DNA of 57,832 nt from Methanobrevibacter sp. GTDB lineage: Archaea; Methanobacteriota; Methanobacteria; Methanobacteriales; Methanobacteriaceae. Under the pieces are notes generated by a model. It was not told the origin of the DNA and made no database searches. It worked only from the letters and a program-made list of their open reading frames with translations. The stretch lies in the NCBI RefSeq assembly GCF_017410345.1, contig NZ_JAFQQZ010000061.1, positions 1 to 57,832 of the forward strand. Reading direction: 5' to 3'. Shown piece after piece: positions 49,423 to 57,832 of the stretch (its first letter is position 1; every line of letters starts with the position of its first letter). The position numbers and the translations under genes were made by a program.

Positions 49423-50163
49423 TTATTGTATTCTTAAAATGAAGTTTTTGAATTTATCCAAGAGATTCTTATAGTGGATGACCTTGACTTTCTCATTGTA
49501 TAGGTCTTCCTGAGACCTTTCGTATTTTTTGAGCAATGCTATGTACTCTTTCTGCAATTCCACATAATCGTCAAAAGTATAGGAACTTGAACTGGATGTG
49601 AACTGCTCATTGCTGATGAACTCGGAATCATCTGATTCTCCATTGCTTAATTTTTCATTCAACAATGCCAAATCATCATTCAAATCTGAAATGATGAAGT
49701 TCTTGTCTTCCAATTGTTTTCTTAAACTGGAAATGGTGTTCTTGTTTTCCTCAAGCTGATCCCTTAGATTTGAGCAATCCTCTTTTAAAATAAGCAGTTT
49801 CCTGTTGGATTCCCCAAGTTCGGATTTGCTTTCATCCAATTCAACTGTGAAAGCCTCCAATTTTGAGGCATTGTCAATCAATTCATCCTTGACTTCGGTC
49901 AATTCCTTTGTTAGCTTTTCATTCTCATCGGCTAACATGGCGTTGAACAATTCCATTGCCGCTTGCATTTCATCAAGCTCTTCAAGCTCTTCCGCTTGGG
50001 CTTGTGATAGGATGAAGACCTCTTCCTTATCCTCAAAGATATTGTCAGACTTGGATACAGTGACCTGAACCTGTTCTGTCTTATAGGTCTTTTTAGTACC
50101 ATCCTTCAATGTCCTATTGTAAGACCTAAAATATTTTTTAACAATACCTTTTACGAAATCCAT
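49423..50163 (-). CDS. Hypothetical coiled-coil protein
   Basis: The 246-residue protein has a short basic N-terminal part (VKGIVKKYFRSYNRTLKDGTKKTYKTEQVQVTV), which could be a small beta or nucleic-acid binding unit. A long coiled coil spans residues about 55-180 (repeated heptads such as NEKLTKELTEVKDELIDNASKLEAF and NRKLLILKEDCSNLRDQLEE). A Ser-rich gap at 180-200 is followed by a second helical stretch. There is no signal peptide. No family is recognised. ATG with GGTG upstream. Long coiled coils in archaea often belong to cell-structure or DNA-associated proteins, but this is not shown here. Confidence 0.75.
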   Translation of the reverse strand: MDFVKGIVKKYFRSYNRTLKDGTKKTYKTEQVQVTVSKSDNIFEDKEEVFILSQAQAEELEELDEMQAAMELFNAMLADENEKLTKELTEVKDELIDNASKLEAFTVELDESKSELGESNRKLLILKEDCSNLRDQLEENKNTISSLRKQLEDKNFIISDLNDDLALLNEKLSNGESDDSEFISNEQFTSSSSSYTFDDYVELQKEYIALLKKYERSQEDLYNEKVKVIHYKNLLDKFKNFILRIQ

Positions 50164-50421
50164 AAAAACACCATTTAGAATATAACCATTAAAAAAAATT
50201 AAAAATTAAAAACATCGTTTTCAAGACAAAAATTTGTCAATAAAATTCGATTATAATATTAATATATGATTTATATTATATAAGTTTTATAATTTTTTTA
50301 AGGAAATAAAAAGTAAATTTTAATCAAAGTTATTATAAAAATATGTATAGTTAAAAAACAATCCTTAAGAAATTATCACTTAAAAAAATAATTATTTAAA
50401 AATAAAAAATGGGGCAAGATA

Positions 50422-51018
50422 ATGAAAATTGTTGGAATTTGTGGAAGTCCACGGGAAGGAGCCAGCGAATATTTGCTGAAAAGGGCATTGGATGAATTGG
50501 AAAATGAAGATTCATTTGAAACAAAATTCATATCTGTAAAGGATAGGAACATCTCTCCATGCACTCATTGCAACGACTGCGAGAGAAGCAAAGGGAAATG
50601 TTCAATAGCTGATGACATGGATGAAATCTATGAAGCCCTAAGGGAAGCTGATGGAATCATACTTGCAAGTCCAATTCATTTTGGAAGCATCTCCGCACAA
50701 CTAAAGGCCGTAATCGACAGATGCCAGGCCATGATCATGGAAGATTTGGATATCTTCAAGAACAAGGTAGGGATTTCAATAGTCGTTGGAGGAGACAGGT
50801 CCGGCGGTCAGGAATTGGCCATTCAGCAAATCAATACATTCTACCTATTGAATAAAATCATACCGGTGAGCGGAGGATCCTTTGGTGCCAACTTAGGTGC
50901 ATGCCTTTGGTCACAGGACGATGGTGCAGATGGAGTCAAGGAAGATGAGTATGGCCTTAAGACATTGGATATGACCATAAGTCACTTTAAGGAGTTCCTA
51001 TTGGAATTCAAATCATGA
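50422..51018 (+). CDS. Iron-sulfur flavoprotein (NADPH-dependent FMN reductase family)
   Basis: The 198-residue protein has a flavodoxin-like fold: VGICGSPREGASEYLLKRAL at the N-terminus binds the FMN phosphate, and SPIHFGSISAQLKAVIDRC follows. The compact cysteine motif Cys47, Cys50, Cys53, Cys60 (PCTHCNDCERSKGKC) fits the iron-sulfur flavoprotein family known from methanogens, which carries a [4Fe-4S] cluster next to FMN and moves electrons. Redox partner and substrate are unknown; an oxidative-stress role has been proposed for the family. No strong ribosome site. Confidence 0.85.
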   Translation: MKIVGICGSPREGASEYLLKRALDELENEDSFETKFISVKDRNISPCTHCNDCERSKGKCSIADDMDEIYEALREADGIILASPIHFGSISAQLKAVIDRCQAMIMEDLDIFKNKVGISIVVGGDRSGGQELAIQQINTFYLLNKIIPVSGGSFGANLGACLWSQDDGADGVKEDEYGLKTLDMTISHFKEFLLEFKS

Positions 51019-51171
51019 TGCCTAATGACTTTAAGAGATTTGCAAAAGATATATAACTAAAAATTTATATAGGAATATCTAATTATAATATATAAGAAAT
51101 TATTAATTGTTTTAAGTTTAAAACAATATTAAATAAAAAAAATACTTCTTTTTAATTTTGATGGTGAAAAA

Positions 51172-52737
51172 ATGGGCGAAGCGACTGGAAGTTCCAAAGT
51201 GGCTAAGGGAAGTGCAATAATCCTGATTGGTAATGTCATCTTCCGTGTGGGAGGATACCTTTACCGTTTCCTTATGGCATCACTTTTAGGACCTGCAGCA
51301 TATGGTATACTTGGACTTACAACTCCATTTCAAGGAATCTTCCAGGTATTGTCTGCGGCAGGGCTTCCGCCTGCAATAGCTAAATACGTATCTGAGTACA
51401 ATGCTCTCGATGAGGAGGACTTGGCTCGCCAGACCGTCTTTACAGCACTGAAGATAATGGTCTTTTTAGGATTCTTCTTTGGACTGGTCATGGTATTTGT
51501 AGCCGCACCTATCATTACAAACTATTATCACAAGCCTGAAGCGCTATTGCCTCTCCAGGCTGTAGGTCTCATCACTCCTTTCAGTGTAATTGTAGGAGCA
51601 TTCAGAGGTGCCTTCCAAGGTGTATACAAAATGGAATACATCCTTTACACACGTGCAATCGAACAGATATTCATGATTCTCTTTGCAACTGCACTTGTAA
51701 TTTTAGGATTGTCCACCTTTGGTGCAGTATTAGGTTCCGTTCTCGGTTTTGCGGCATCTGCAGTTTCTGCAGTATACATATTCAAAAGATATATGGGAAA
51801 GTACATACCTCCTGCAAATCCTGACTTCAAGTTCACATTCAAACAGGAAATGGGCCTTGCAAAAAGGTTGCTCTTCTTTTCAATCCCAGTGACAATCACC
51901 GCACTTGCTGAAATGGGTATCTACAGTATCTGCACCTTGCTTATGGGAGGATTTTTGGCTGCAACCGCAATCGGTTACTTCACAGCTGCAGACCCTATCT
52001 CAAGGCTTCCATTGATCGTCTCAAGCTCCCTTGCAACCACAATACTGCCTGCGGCATCTGAAGCATATGCCCTAAAGGACCAGAACCTTCTTGAAAAATA
52101 TGTGAATGCATCCTATAAATACGGAATGTTCTTTGTAATCCCTATGTGTGTGGGAATAGCAATATTCGCAAAGGAAATCATGGGGCTTGTATACTTCACC
52201 AATTCTGCATACATGAACGGTGCAATGTCCCTTGCAATTCTTGTTATCGGCATGACATTCTATTCAATCTACACAATTTCCGGAAGCATTGTGCAGGGTA
52301 TAGGAAACCCAAGAATTCCAATGTACCTTTTGATATTCGGATGTATCATCACCTTAGGCCTTGGATGGTATCTGATTCCTACCTACGGCATTGAAGGGGG
52401 AGCGCTTGCAACCACAATAGCTTCATTCATAATGATGATTCCAATGTTCCTGCTTCAATTCAGATTGACAAAGACCCATGCCCCTTACATGTTCCTCGCC
52501 AAAGTCACAATAGCTTCATTGATCATGGCATTGCCTGTATTTGTGCTTCCAAACGACAGCTATGGATTGATTGCAGGATTGATCATCTGTCCTATAATCT
52601 ACATGATTGCAATAGTGGCACTTAAAACCTTGTCACATGATGATGTGGCAGGATTCAGAAGATTTACCACAAAATTAGGACCTTTAAGAAAATATGCAAA
52701 CAAGCTATTGGATATCATCGATAAATACAGCTCTTAA
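51172..52737 (+). CDS. Polysaccharide/lipid-linked oligosaccharide flippase (MOP superfamily)
   Basis: The 521-residue membrane protein has about fourteen hydrophobic segments and the MOP-type N-terminus (GSAIILIGNVIFRVGGYLYRFLMASLLGPAAYGILGL), matching PST/MviN-like flippases. These move lipid-linked sugars across the membrane. In a pseudomurein-bearing archaeon it is a good candidate for flipping the cell-wall precursor or an N-glycan donor, in line with uppP and the MurG-like enzyme in the window, though none is adjacent. ATG with GGTGA upstream. No obvious operon partner. Confidence 0.85.
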   Translation: MGEATGSSKVAKGSAIILIGNVIFRVGGYLYRFLMASLLGPAAYGILGLTTPFQGIFQVLSAAGLPPAIAKYVSEYNALDEEDLARQTVFTALKIMVFLGFFFGLVMVFVAAPIITNYYHKPEALLPLQAVGLITPFSVIVGAFRGAFQGVYKMEYILYTRAIEQIFMILFATALVILGLSTFGAVLGSVLGFAASAVSAVYIFKRYMGKYIPPANPDFKFTFKQEMGLAKRLLFFSIPVTITALAEMGIYSICTLLMGGFLAATAIGYFTAADPISRLPLIVSSSLATTILPAASEAYALKDQNLLEKYVNASYKYGMFFVIPMCVGIAIFAKEIMGLVYFTNSAYMNGAMSLAILVIGMTFYSIYTISGSIVQGIGNPRIPMYLLIFGCIITLGLGWYLIPTYGIEGGALATTIASFIMMIPMFLLQFRLTKTHAPYMFLAKVTIASLIMALPVFVLPNDSYGLIAGLIICPIIYMIAIVALKTLSHDDVAGFRRFTTKLGPLRKYANKLLDIIDKYSS

Positions 52738-53094
52738 AATCAATTATTTTTATTATTTAATTCTATTTTTAGATTTTTACCTTTTAATTAAATTTGAAGC
52801 CTTACTATTTTTATCATGATTTAAAACTTTCCTTAGTTAATTTATATCGATTGAAAAGGAAAATGCCCTTTATAAGCAAATTATCGATTACGAATATTGC
52901 TCATAACGAATAAAAATGAATATCAACTCTTTTTTTAGCTAAAATCACGATTTAAACCACTGTTAAACTTTGAAAATTTTATCGATTATTAGATTAAAAT
53001 AAATAAGTTTAATTAATAAAAAGTATATATTAACTATCAATAAAGGGTAATTTTTATAAAATAAGTTGTTAATAAGGTAAAAGGGACGATTAAA
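52738..53094. promoter_or_regulatory. Intergenic region upstream of the ModE-type regulator
   Basis: No gene is evident. The word ATCGATT occurs three times, at 52846, 52883 and 52981, and ACGAATA twice near 52890-52911, in DNA otherwise nearly devoid of CG. These could be binding sites for the regulator itself (autoregulation). A TATA-like stretch AAGTATATATTAAC lies near 53021. Confidence 0.45.
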
Positions 53095-53787
53095 ATGACT
53101 GAAGTTAAGGCTGGTGTTGAATATAAGATCAATATTGATGGAAATTCTTTTCTTTTGGATCAAAAGAAATTCAATCTATTGATTTATATTAATGAAAGCG
53201 GATCCATTACAGAAGCGGCTAAGCGTTCTAAAATTTCTTACAGAACCGCTTTGAACTATATCGACAAAATAGAATCCGCTTTGGATATAGCTATTGTAAG
53301 CACAAAAAAAGGAGGAAGCGGTGGTGGAGGCAGTACCACCCTTACCGAAGAGGGCTTGCAAATATTGAAGGAATGCAAAAAGATCAATGCCATCATGGAA
53401 CTCCACAGGGAAACCAACGAAATCGAAGCGGAAATTCTTGAAGTGGATAAGGCAAAAGGGGTCATGAAAATTCAAATGAATGAATTGACCATAACAATTC
53501 CTTTGAAAAAGGAATATAAAGTTGGAGATCAGATATTGGCTTTAATAAGCTATGACAATATCTTCATAATGTTGGAGCCTCAAACATCCAGCATAAGAAA
53601 TATCTTCAAAGGCAGAGTTACTGAAATGAAGCTTCAGGATGAGATGATTCGTGTTAAAATAGATATTGGCGGAGTGGATATTTTCTCAGACATTACCTTG
53701 TCTGCAGGAAAAGACTTAGATTTGAGTTTGGGAAAAGAAGTTTACATTGGATTCAAGGCATTGTCAATAGCTACTTTAAAATTATAA
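53095..53787 (+). CDS. ModE-type transcriptional regulator (LysR-like HTH plus TOBE domain)
   Basis: The 230-residue protein joins a ModE-type winged helix (about 20-95: KKFNLLIYINESGSITEAAKRSKISYRTALNYIDKIE) with a C-terminal MOP/TOBE-like half (from about 155: IRNIFKGRVTEMKLQDEMIRVKIDIGGVDIFSDIT), as in molybdate- or tungstate-responsive ModE. In methanogens such proteins may govern molybdenum or tungsten uptake and the formylmethanofuran dehydrogenases. The linker holds a GGSGGGG stretch corresponding to the wing. ATG with AAGGGACG upstream. It sits just upstream of a ferredoxin gene. Confidence 0.87.
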   Translation: MTEVKAGVEYKINIDGNSFLLDQKKFNLLIYINESGSITEAAKRSKISYRTALNYIDKIESALDIAIVSTKKGGSGGGGSTTLTEEGLQILKECKKINAIMELHRETNEIEAEILEVDKAKGVMKIQMNELTITIPLKKEYKVGDQILALISYDNIFIMLEPQTSSIRNIFKGRVTEMKLQDEMIRVKIDIGGVDIFSDITLSAGKDLDLSLGKEVYIGFKALSIATLKL

Positions 53788-53893
53788 TCATTTTTTAAAT
53801 GCTTAAAAATAAGATAATCTAATAATTTAGCCTATAGTTTTATATAGATTAAACAAAATAAGATTATTTACAGATTTATTCAATGGTGATATT

Positions 53894-54094
53894 ATTTTAA
53901 AAATTATAGTTGATGAGGACAAATGCACCGCATGTGGAAATTGCAAGGAAATTTGCCCTAAAGGTGGATATATTTGGACAATTGATAAGGTTGCACATGT
54001 ATCAAACCTGGATTATTGTCATGTTTGTACATTATGTGCAATGAAATGCGGTCCAGATGCAATTAAAATTATGAGAAATGCGCCAGATGAATGA
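53894..54094 (+). CDS. 2[4Fe-4S] ferredoxin-like protein with an ATT start
   Basis: This small 66-residue frame is well supported. It has CTACGNCKEICP and CHVCTLCAMKCGP, two full CxxCxxCxxxC cluster motifs, for electron transfer. The frame has no ATG, GTG or TTG between its upstream stop at 53828 and the first cysteine. GGTGAT (53885-53890) is followed by ATT-ATT. The second ATT (53894) lies three bases after GGTGAT, exactly as the ATG does in the mtd and 30530 genes (mtd: GTGATATT then ATG), so ATT is the best start candidate. It could also be a sequencing error or a decaying start. It lies about 107 bp after the ModE-type gene. Confidence 0.8.
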   Translation: MLKIIVDEDKCTACGNCKEICPKGGYIWTIDKVAHVSNLDYCHVCTLCAMKCGPDAIKIMRNAPDE

Positions 54095-54194
54095 ATTATT
54101 AATCGTTATTTTAATTAAATTATAGTTTAAAATTTTGCGATAAATTGTTGACTATATCATACTATTATAAAACTTAAATCAAGTGAGTGATTCA

Positions 54195-54773
<579 letters not shown>

Positions 54774-54883
54774 CTTAAAGGTTTATTTGGCCTTTTATTT
54801 TTTTACTTTTCTTTTTTTAAATTTATTTTTAATCTATTTTTTATTATTTTTTTAACTTTTTAATGATTTCTTAATCTATTTCT

Positions 54884-55384
54884 CTAGAATTTATCCAAGC
54901 ACATCCCATCAACTACTTTTATTTCACCATTGCATTTTGGACATTTGTTTTTTGATAGGATATATTTTGGAATCTCACTGTCACAGCTAGGGCAGTGATA
55001 CTTCTTTGAAGAGTGGAAGTTTCTTGATAGGTCTACAATATAACAGTCATCCTTCAAATCTGAAGATTTTATGAATGGCTTTAGGATTTCATTGGAAATC
55101 CTATTTTCCTTAGCCAAGTTTTCTATTAAGGAAATAGCTTCATCTTCATCAGATGGATTCCTAATGACGGATATGATGTATAGCTTTATCTTCCTATCGC
55201 AATTCACGCAATAAGTTTCGACAATGTCTCCTGAGATTAAGGAATCCCTATCCAAATCATAGGCTTTTCTAATCAGGATATACTCTTCAATCTCGCCGTC
55301 CTCATTTAGGCAAAAGAGCAATGGTCCCTGATCTTTCCATCTGAATCCGCAATCCTCACATTCAAAGTAATCTATAGAAGGCAT
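54884..55384 (-). CDS. Hypothetical zinc-ribbon-rich protein
   Basis: The 166-residue protein has three pairs of cysteines: CEDCG at residues 9-13, CVNC near residue 59, and CPSC near 134 with CPKC near 150. This suggests at least two zinc ribbons, one of them made from widely separated pairs. The middle part is helical and acidic. No family is recognised. Such proteins often bind nucleic acid or serve as small adaptor domains. ATG with GGTGATG upstream. It lies downstream of mtd on the same strand, separated by a TTTGAT-rich tract. Confidence 0.7.
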   Translation of the reverse strand: MPSIDYFECEDCGFRWKDQGPLLFCLNEDGEIEEYILIRKAYDLDRDSLISGDIVETYCVNCDRKIKLYIISVIRNPSDEDEAISLIENLAKENRISNEILKPFIKSSDLKDDCYIVDLSRNFHSSKKYHCPSCDSEIPKYILSKNKCPKCNGEIKVVDGMCLDKF

Positions 55385-55502
55385 TTCACATCACCATAAA
55401 AAAATGATAGCATTTCAATCATATTGTTAGTATTTTAACGAATTAAATTATTAAATAAAAAGTCTTGAAATTGAGTTTAAATAAAAATAAAAAAAGTAAA
55501 TT

Positions 55503-55551
55503 TTGGTTTGATTTGAGATTTGATTTATTTGATTTGATTTGAATTTGTTTT
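55503..55551. repeat. TTTGAT-type microsatellite
   Basis: The plus strand has overlapping repeats of TTTGATTTGA and TTTGAT over about 49 bp, lying between mtd and the zinc-ribbon gene. It looks like a simple-sequence tract. Confidence 0.6.
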
Positions 55552-55559
55552 AAAAAAGA

Positions 55560-55591
55560 AAAAAGAAAAATAAGTAGCTAAAAAGCTACTT
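55560..55591 (-). terminator. Hairpin terminator after mtd
   Basis: On the minus strand AAGTAGCT (complement of 55584-55591) pairs with AGCTACTT (complement of 55572-55579) across a four-base loop, followed by T-runs. Confidence 0.75.
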
Positions 55592-55604
55592 AAATCCAAT
55601 ACAC

Positions 55605-56435
55605 TTATTCTGGTTTGCTGATTAAATCAAGTTTGCAACCAACGTTACCTTCTTTCATGTGAGGGGTTCTTAATACAGTGTCGTTGGATTTTTCAATTTC
55701 TCTTGCTTCAGCTGCTAATGCAGCAGCACATGCAGCCATTTCGTGAGCAGCAGCTACTAAAGGAATGAAGTTTTCGAAACCTTTGGTCATGAAACAACCT
55801 TTCATGTCTAAACCTGCTACAGCACCAGCCATTTCGTATGCAGCAATAGCTTTTGCTTTTGCGTATGGGTTTTGGAACTTAGCTGCTTCTACTGCTTTTT
55901 CAGCAGTTACAATGAGTTTAGGTAATTCGATTTCGTTACCTGCTTCTACAGCTTCGATTACACCGTCAATGGTTTTTTGGATTAATCTTAAAGCACCGGT
56001 TTCAGCTAATACCTTAATGATGTCAGCGTTGAAGATAGCCATTTCAGTTGGGTCTAACCATTCTCTTTTTGCACCGATCATTGGGTCAGCCATAACAATA
56101 ATGTAACCTAAACCTTGTTCATCCATTTCGTCTTTCTTACCTTTACCAGGAGCGTCACCGATGATAATAGCAGGAATATCTTCTGCAGATAATAATTCTC
56201 TTGCTTTAGCTGGACCAGGTGCAGCTGGGTTTGGGCTTACGAAAATACAGAAATCTGGGTCGAATTGTTTGAACTTAGGTACAACGTCTTCGACTTGTTC
56301 AGGGTTCATTTTTGCTCCAGATCCAAATACTCTTACGTCGATGTTTGGTCTGTCTGCTCTTTCGTCTAATAATAAATCTAATATTGGTGAAGAACCAATA
56401 TTACCACTTCTTAATATAGCGATTTTAACTACCAT
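55605..56435 (-). CDS. mtd: F420-dependent methylenetetrahydromethanopterin dehydrogenase
   Basis: Mtd reduces methenyl-H4MPT to methylene-H4MPT with F420H2, a central step of methanogenesis from CO2. The 276-residue protein begins MVVKIAILRSGNIGSSP and has FVSPNPAAPGP and the VMADPMIGAKREWLDPTEMA segment, all diagnostic. The ATG at 56435 is chosen because GTGATATT lies directly upstream and the N-terminus then matches the family; the 19-residue upstream extension is not conserved. A hairpin and U-run end the gene. High expression is expected. Confidence 0.98.
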   Translation of the reverse strand: MVVKIAILRSGNIGSSPILDLLLDERADRPNIDVRVFGSGAKMNPEQVEDVVPKFKQFDPDFCIFVSPNPAAPGPAKARELLSAEDIPAIIIGDAPGKGKKDEMDEQGLGYIIVMADPMIGAKREWLDPTEMAIFNADIIKVLAETGALRLIQKTIDGVIEAVEAGNEIELPKLIVTAEKAVEAAKFQNPYAKAKAIAAYEMAGAVAGLDMKGCFMTKGFENFIPLVAAAHEMAACAAALAAEAREIEKSNDTVLRTPHMKEGNVGCKLDLISKPE

Positions 56436-56702
56436 AATATCACAATTATATTTATAGTATTTGCTTTTTATAAAGTTTAATGTTAAAATCAAAACAAAAC
56501 ATTTATATAATAGAAAAAATTTTTTGCAAATTATTAAAAAAAGTTATTTGAGTAATAATAAAATTTTAAAACCCCCGAACAAAAAATAAAGAACAAACAA
56601 GAGTATTTTTATTAAAAAAAGGAAAATTTGTCTTTTTTGAAAAAATCAGAAATTCTTATAAAAATGAAATTATTGGAAAATTTCTCTCATAAAAAATATC
56701 AG

Positions 56703-57344
56703 TTAATCTTCTAAATATTCATCAATTTTTTTGCCAAAAATCCTATCATAAAATTGGATGATGAAACCTACAACAATTCCTGCAAAAATGGTTCCTTCAC
56801 GAACTCCTTCGAGATGGCCTAAGAATATGAATGAGATAACTGCAGCCATAGTTATGATAGATATGTCAAAAAATGGCTTTACCTTTCCAAAGTCCCTATT
56901 CAATACTTCTGCAATAGCTAGAACTGCACCGTCACCTGGAAGCATGGTAAGATTTGACTTAACCTCAATGGTTAAACCAAAAGCAAGAACAAAACAACTC
57001 ACAATACATAAAATCCATTGACTGATGTAATCAGTGAGATTAATAAAGCTTAGGAACCCAAGGGTGAAATCAATCATATACCCAAATAATATGCAAATAA
57101 GCATTTGTGCAATCTGTGAAACTGTAACTTTCTTGAGAAGAAGCATTTGAAATAAAACAAGAAGTGCATTGAAAAGTATTGTAAATACTCCAACGCTTAA
57201 AGGAAAAATAATGCATAAAACATAAGGAACAGAAGATATTGGGGCAGTTCCTAAAGTAGCTTTAATGGATAATGAGATACCTAAGGACATTATACTTACT
57301 CCAACAATAAGCATTACATATCTGAAAATCAATTTTTTATCCAT
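56703..57344 (-). CDS. YczE/YitT-like membrane protein
   Basis: The 213-residue protein has six hydrophobic segments and a pattern of the YczE/DUF6198-type family (GISLSIKATLGTAPISSVPY, LPGDGAVLAIAEVL, and GTIFAGIVVGFIIQFYDRIFG). Its function is unknown; members are found near diverse genes. ATG with AAAGGTGG upstream. Confidence 0.78.
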   Translation of the reverse strand: MDKKLIFRYVMLIVGVSIMSLGISLSIKATLGTAPISSVPYVLCIIFPLSVGVFTILFNALLVLFQMLLLKKVTVSQIAQMLICILFGYMIDFTLGFLSFINLTDYISQWILCIVSCFVLAFGLTIEVKSNLTMLPGDGAVLAIAEVLNRDFGKVKPFFDISIITMAAVISFIFLGHLEGVREGTIFAGIVVGFIIQFYDRIFGKKIDEYLED

Positions 57345-57459
57345 TTTATCTTCCCACCTTTATATTCCATTTTAAATTTTAATAGAATAAAGTATTTAAA
57401 ATTTTTTAAGAAAAAATAAAAAATAAATAAAAAAACCAAGAGATATTTAAACAGGTGCT

Positions 57460-57777
57460 ATGATGAAAAAAGTAAAAATCACTGTAATGAAAAAAGCAAG
57501 ATATGATGACTTGATTGAAAAATACGAAAATCCAATGGAACATGAATGTGATGTAGAGCTTGGAGACACTTTTATTGCTAATGGATGGGAAAAGCCTGAA
57601 GATTTCTGCAGCAGCGCTTGGGAAAGCATTTCATCATTTGTGCTTGCATTATCATCTGGCGGTGAAGATTTATACGATGGCTGGATGAAAAATAAGAAAT
57701 CAGCAATGATATCCTGCAATGATGGATTCCGTCCTGTAAGCTTTTTGCTTGAAACACTTGATGAAGATGCAGATTAA
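57460..57777 (+). CDS. TIGR04076-family small protein
   Basis: The 105-residue protein has KKVKITVMKKARYDDLIEKY at the N-terminus and PEDFCSSAWESISSFVLALSSGG then NDGFRPVSFLLETL, the pattern of the TIGR04076 family of conserved small proteins, which has no known function. Four cysteines are present (one each in HECDV, DFCSS and ISCND regions plus flanks vary); whether they bind metal is not clear. Start is ATG 57460 or the adjacent ATG 57463, both downstream of AGGTG. Confidence 0.75.
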   Translation: MMKKVKITVMKKARYDDLIEKYENPMEHECDVELGDTFIANGWEKPEDFCSSAWESISSFVLALSSGGEDLYDGWMKNKKSAMISCNDGFRPVSFLLETLDEDAD

Positions 57778-57832
57778 AATTAAATTAAAAATGGATAAAA
57801 AATCTGGCAGGATTGCTTAAAAAATTAATAAA

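Noticed and set aside
55503-55551. TTTGAT repeats as a CRISPR-like array
   Set aside because: Units are six to ten bases with no spacers; it is a simple-sequence tract.

Overview
The window comes from a methanogenic archaeon of the Methanobacteriales, most likely Methanobrevibacter. The evidence is very AT-rich intergenic DNA, strong Shine-Dalgarno sites, and a set of methanogen or archaeal genes: Mtd, a Fae-Hps fusion, a Kae1-Bud32 fusion, a methanogenesis-marker ASKHA protein, methanogen-type thymidylate synthase and two pseudomurein-type Mur ligases. A very large adhesin-like protein with Ig-like repeats, typical of gut Methanobrevibacter, runs off the left edge. Species cannot be fixed from the sequence alone.

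Layout. 1-2267: 5' part of an adhesin-like surface protein (minus), preceded by 573 bp of AT-rich DNA. 2841-6096: two Mur ligases (cell wall). 6329-8610: phosphomevalonate dehydratase large subunit (isoprenoid lipids) and a cysteine synthase-like enzyme. 8904-13380: recJ-like nuclease overlapping rpsO, rdgB/HAM1 and kae1-bud32. 13549-16984: CobT-like, Lsm, a 48-residue protein, SurE, ThyA. 17229-18838: a membrane-anchored Mrr-like protein and two identical tRNA-Val(UAC) genes. 19134-28850: ilvE, uppP, marker 12, a TMEM175-like channel, ilvC, a MATE transporter and ilvB-ilvN. 29111-36391: purD, argF, two repeat/coiled-coil proteins, a YhhQ-type transporter, argS. 36600-41934: signal peptidase, ilvD, a cupin, hcp and a divergent TrmB-type regulator. 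41954-44153: a MurG-like glycosyltransferase, then a barnase-like lipoprotein followed by a barstar-like protein. 44356-52737: thrS, a solute-binding protein, fae-hps, a zinc-ribbon protein, a coiled-coil protein, an iron-sulfur flavoprotein and a flippase. 53095-57777: a ModE-type regulator, a 2[4Fe-4S] ferredoxin, hisB, a zinc-ribbon protein, mtd, a YczE-like membrane protein and a TIGR04076-type protein.

Functionally the window is mostly core metabolism. All the branched-chain amino-acid genes except the threonine/citramalate entry steps are present but spread over about 20 kb in four units. Cell-envelope genes (Mur ligases, UppP, MurG-like, flippase, signal peptidase) are likewise dispersed. 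C1 metabolism is represented by Mtd and Fae-Hps.

The most interesting items are: (1) a barnase/barstar-type secreted RNase and inhibitor pair in an archaeon, with all barnase catalytic residues kept; (2) a repeated 3' hairpin family with covarying inner stem, a conserved C-C mismatch and a conserved GACCAAAA tail, found after several minus-strand genes; (3) two genes whose only well-placed start codon is ATT; (4) a membrane-tethered Mrr-fold protein with a degenerate catalytic motif; (5) candidate operators at ilvC, ilvB, ilvE and hcp/trmB.
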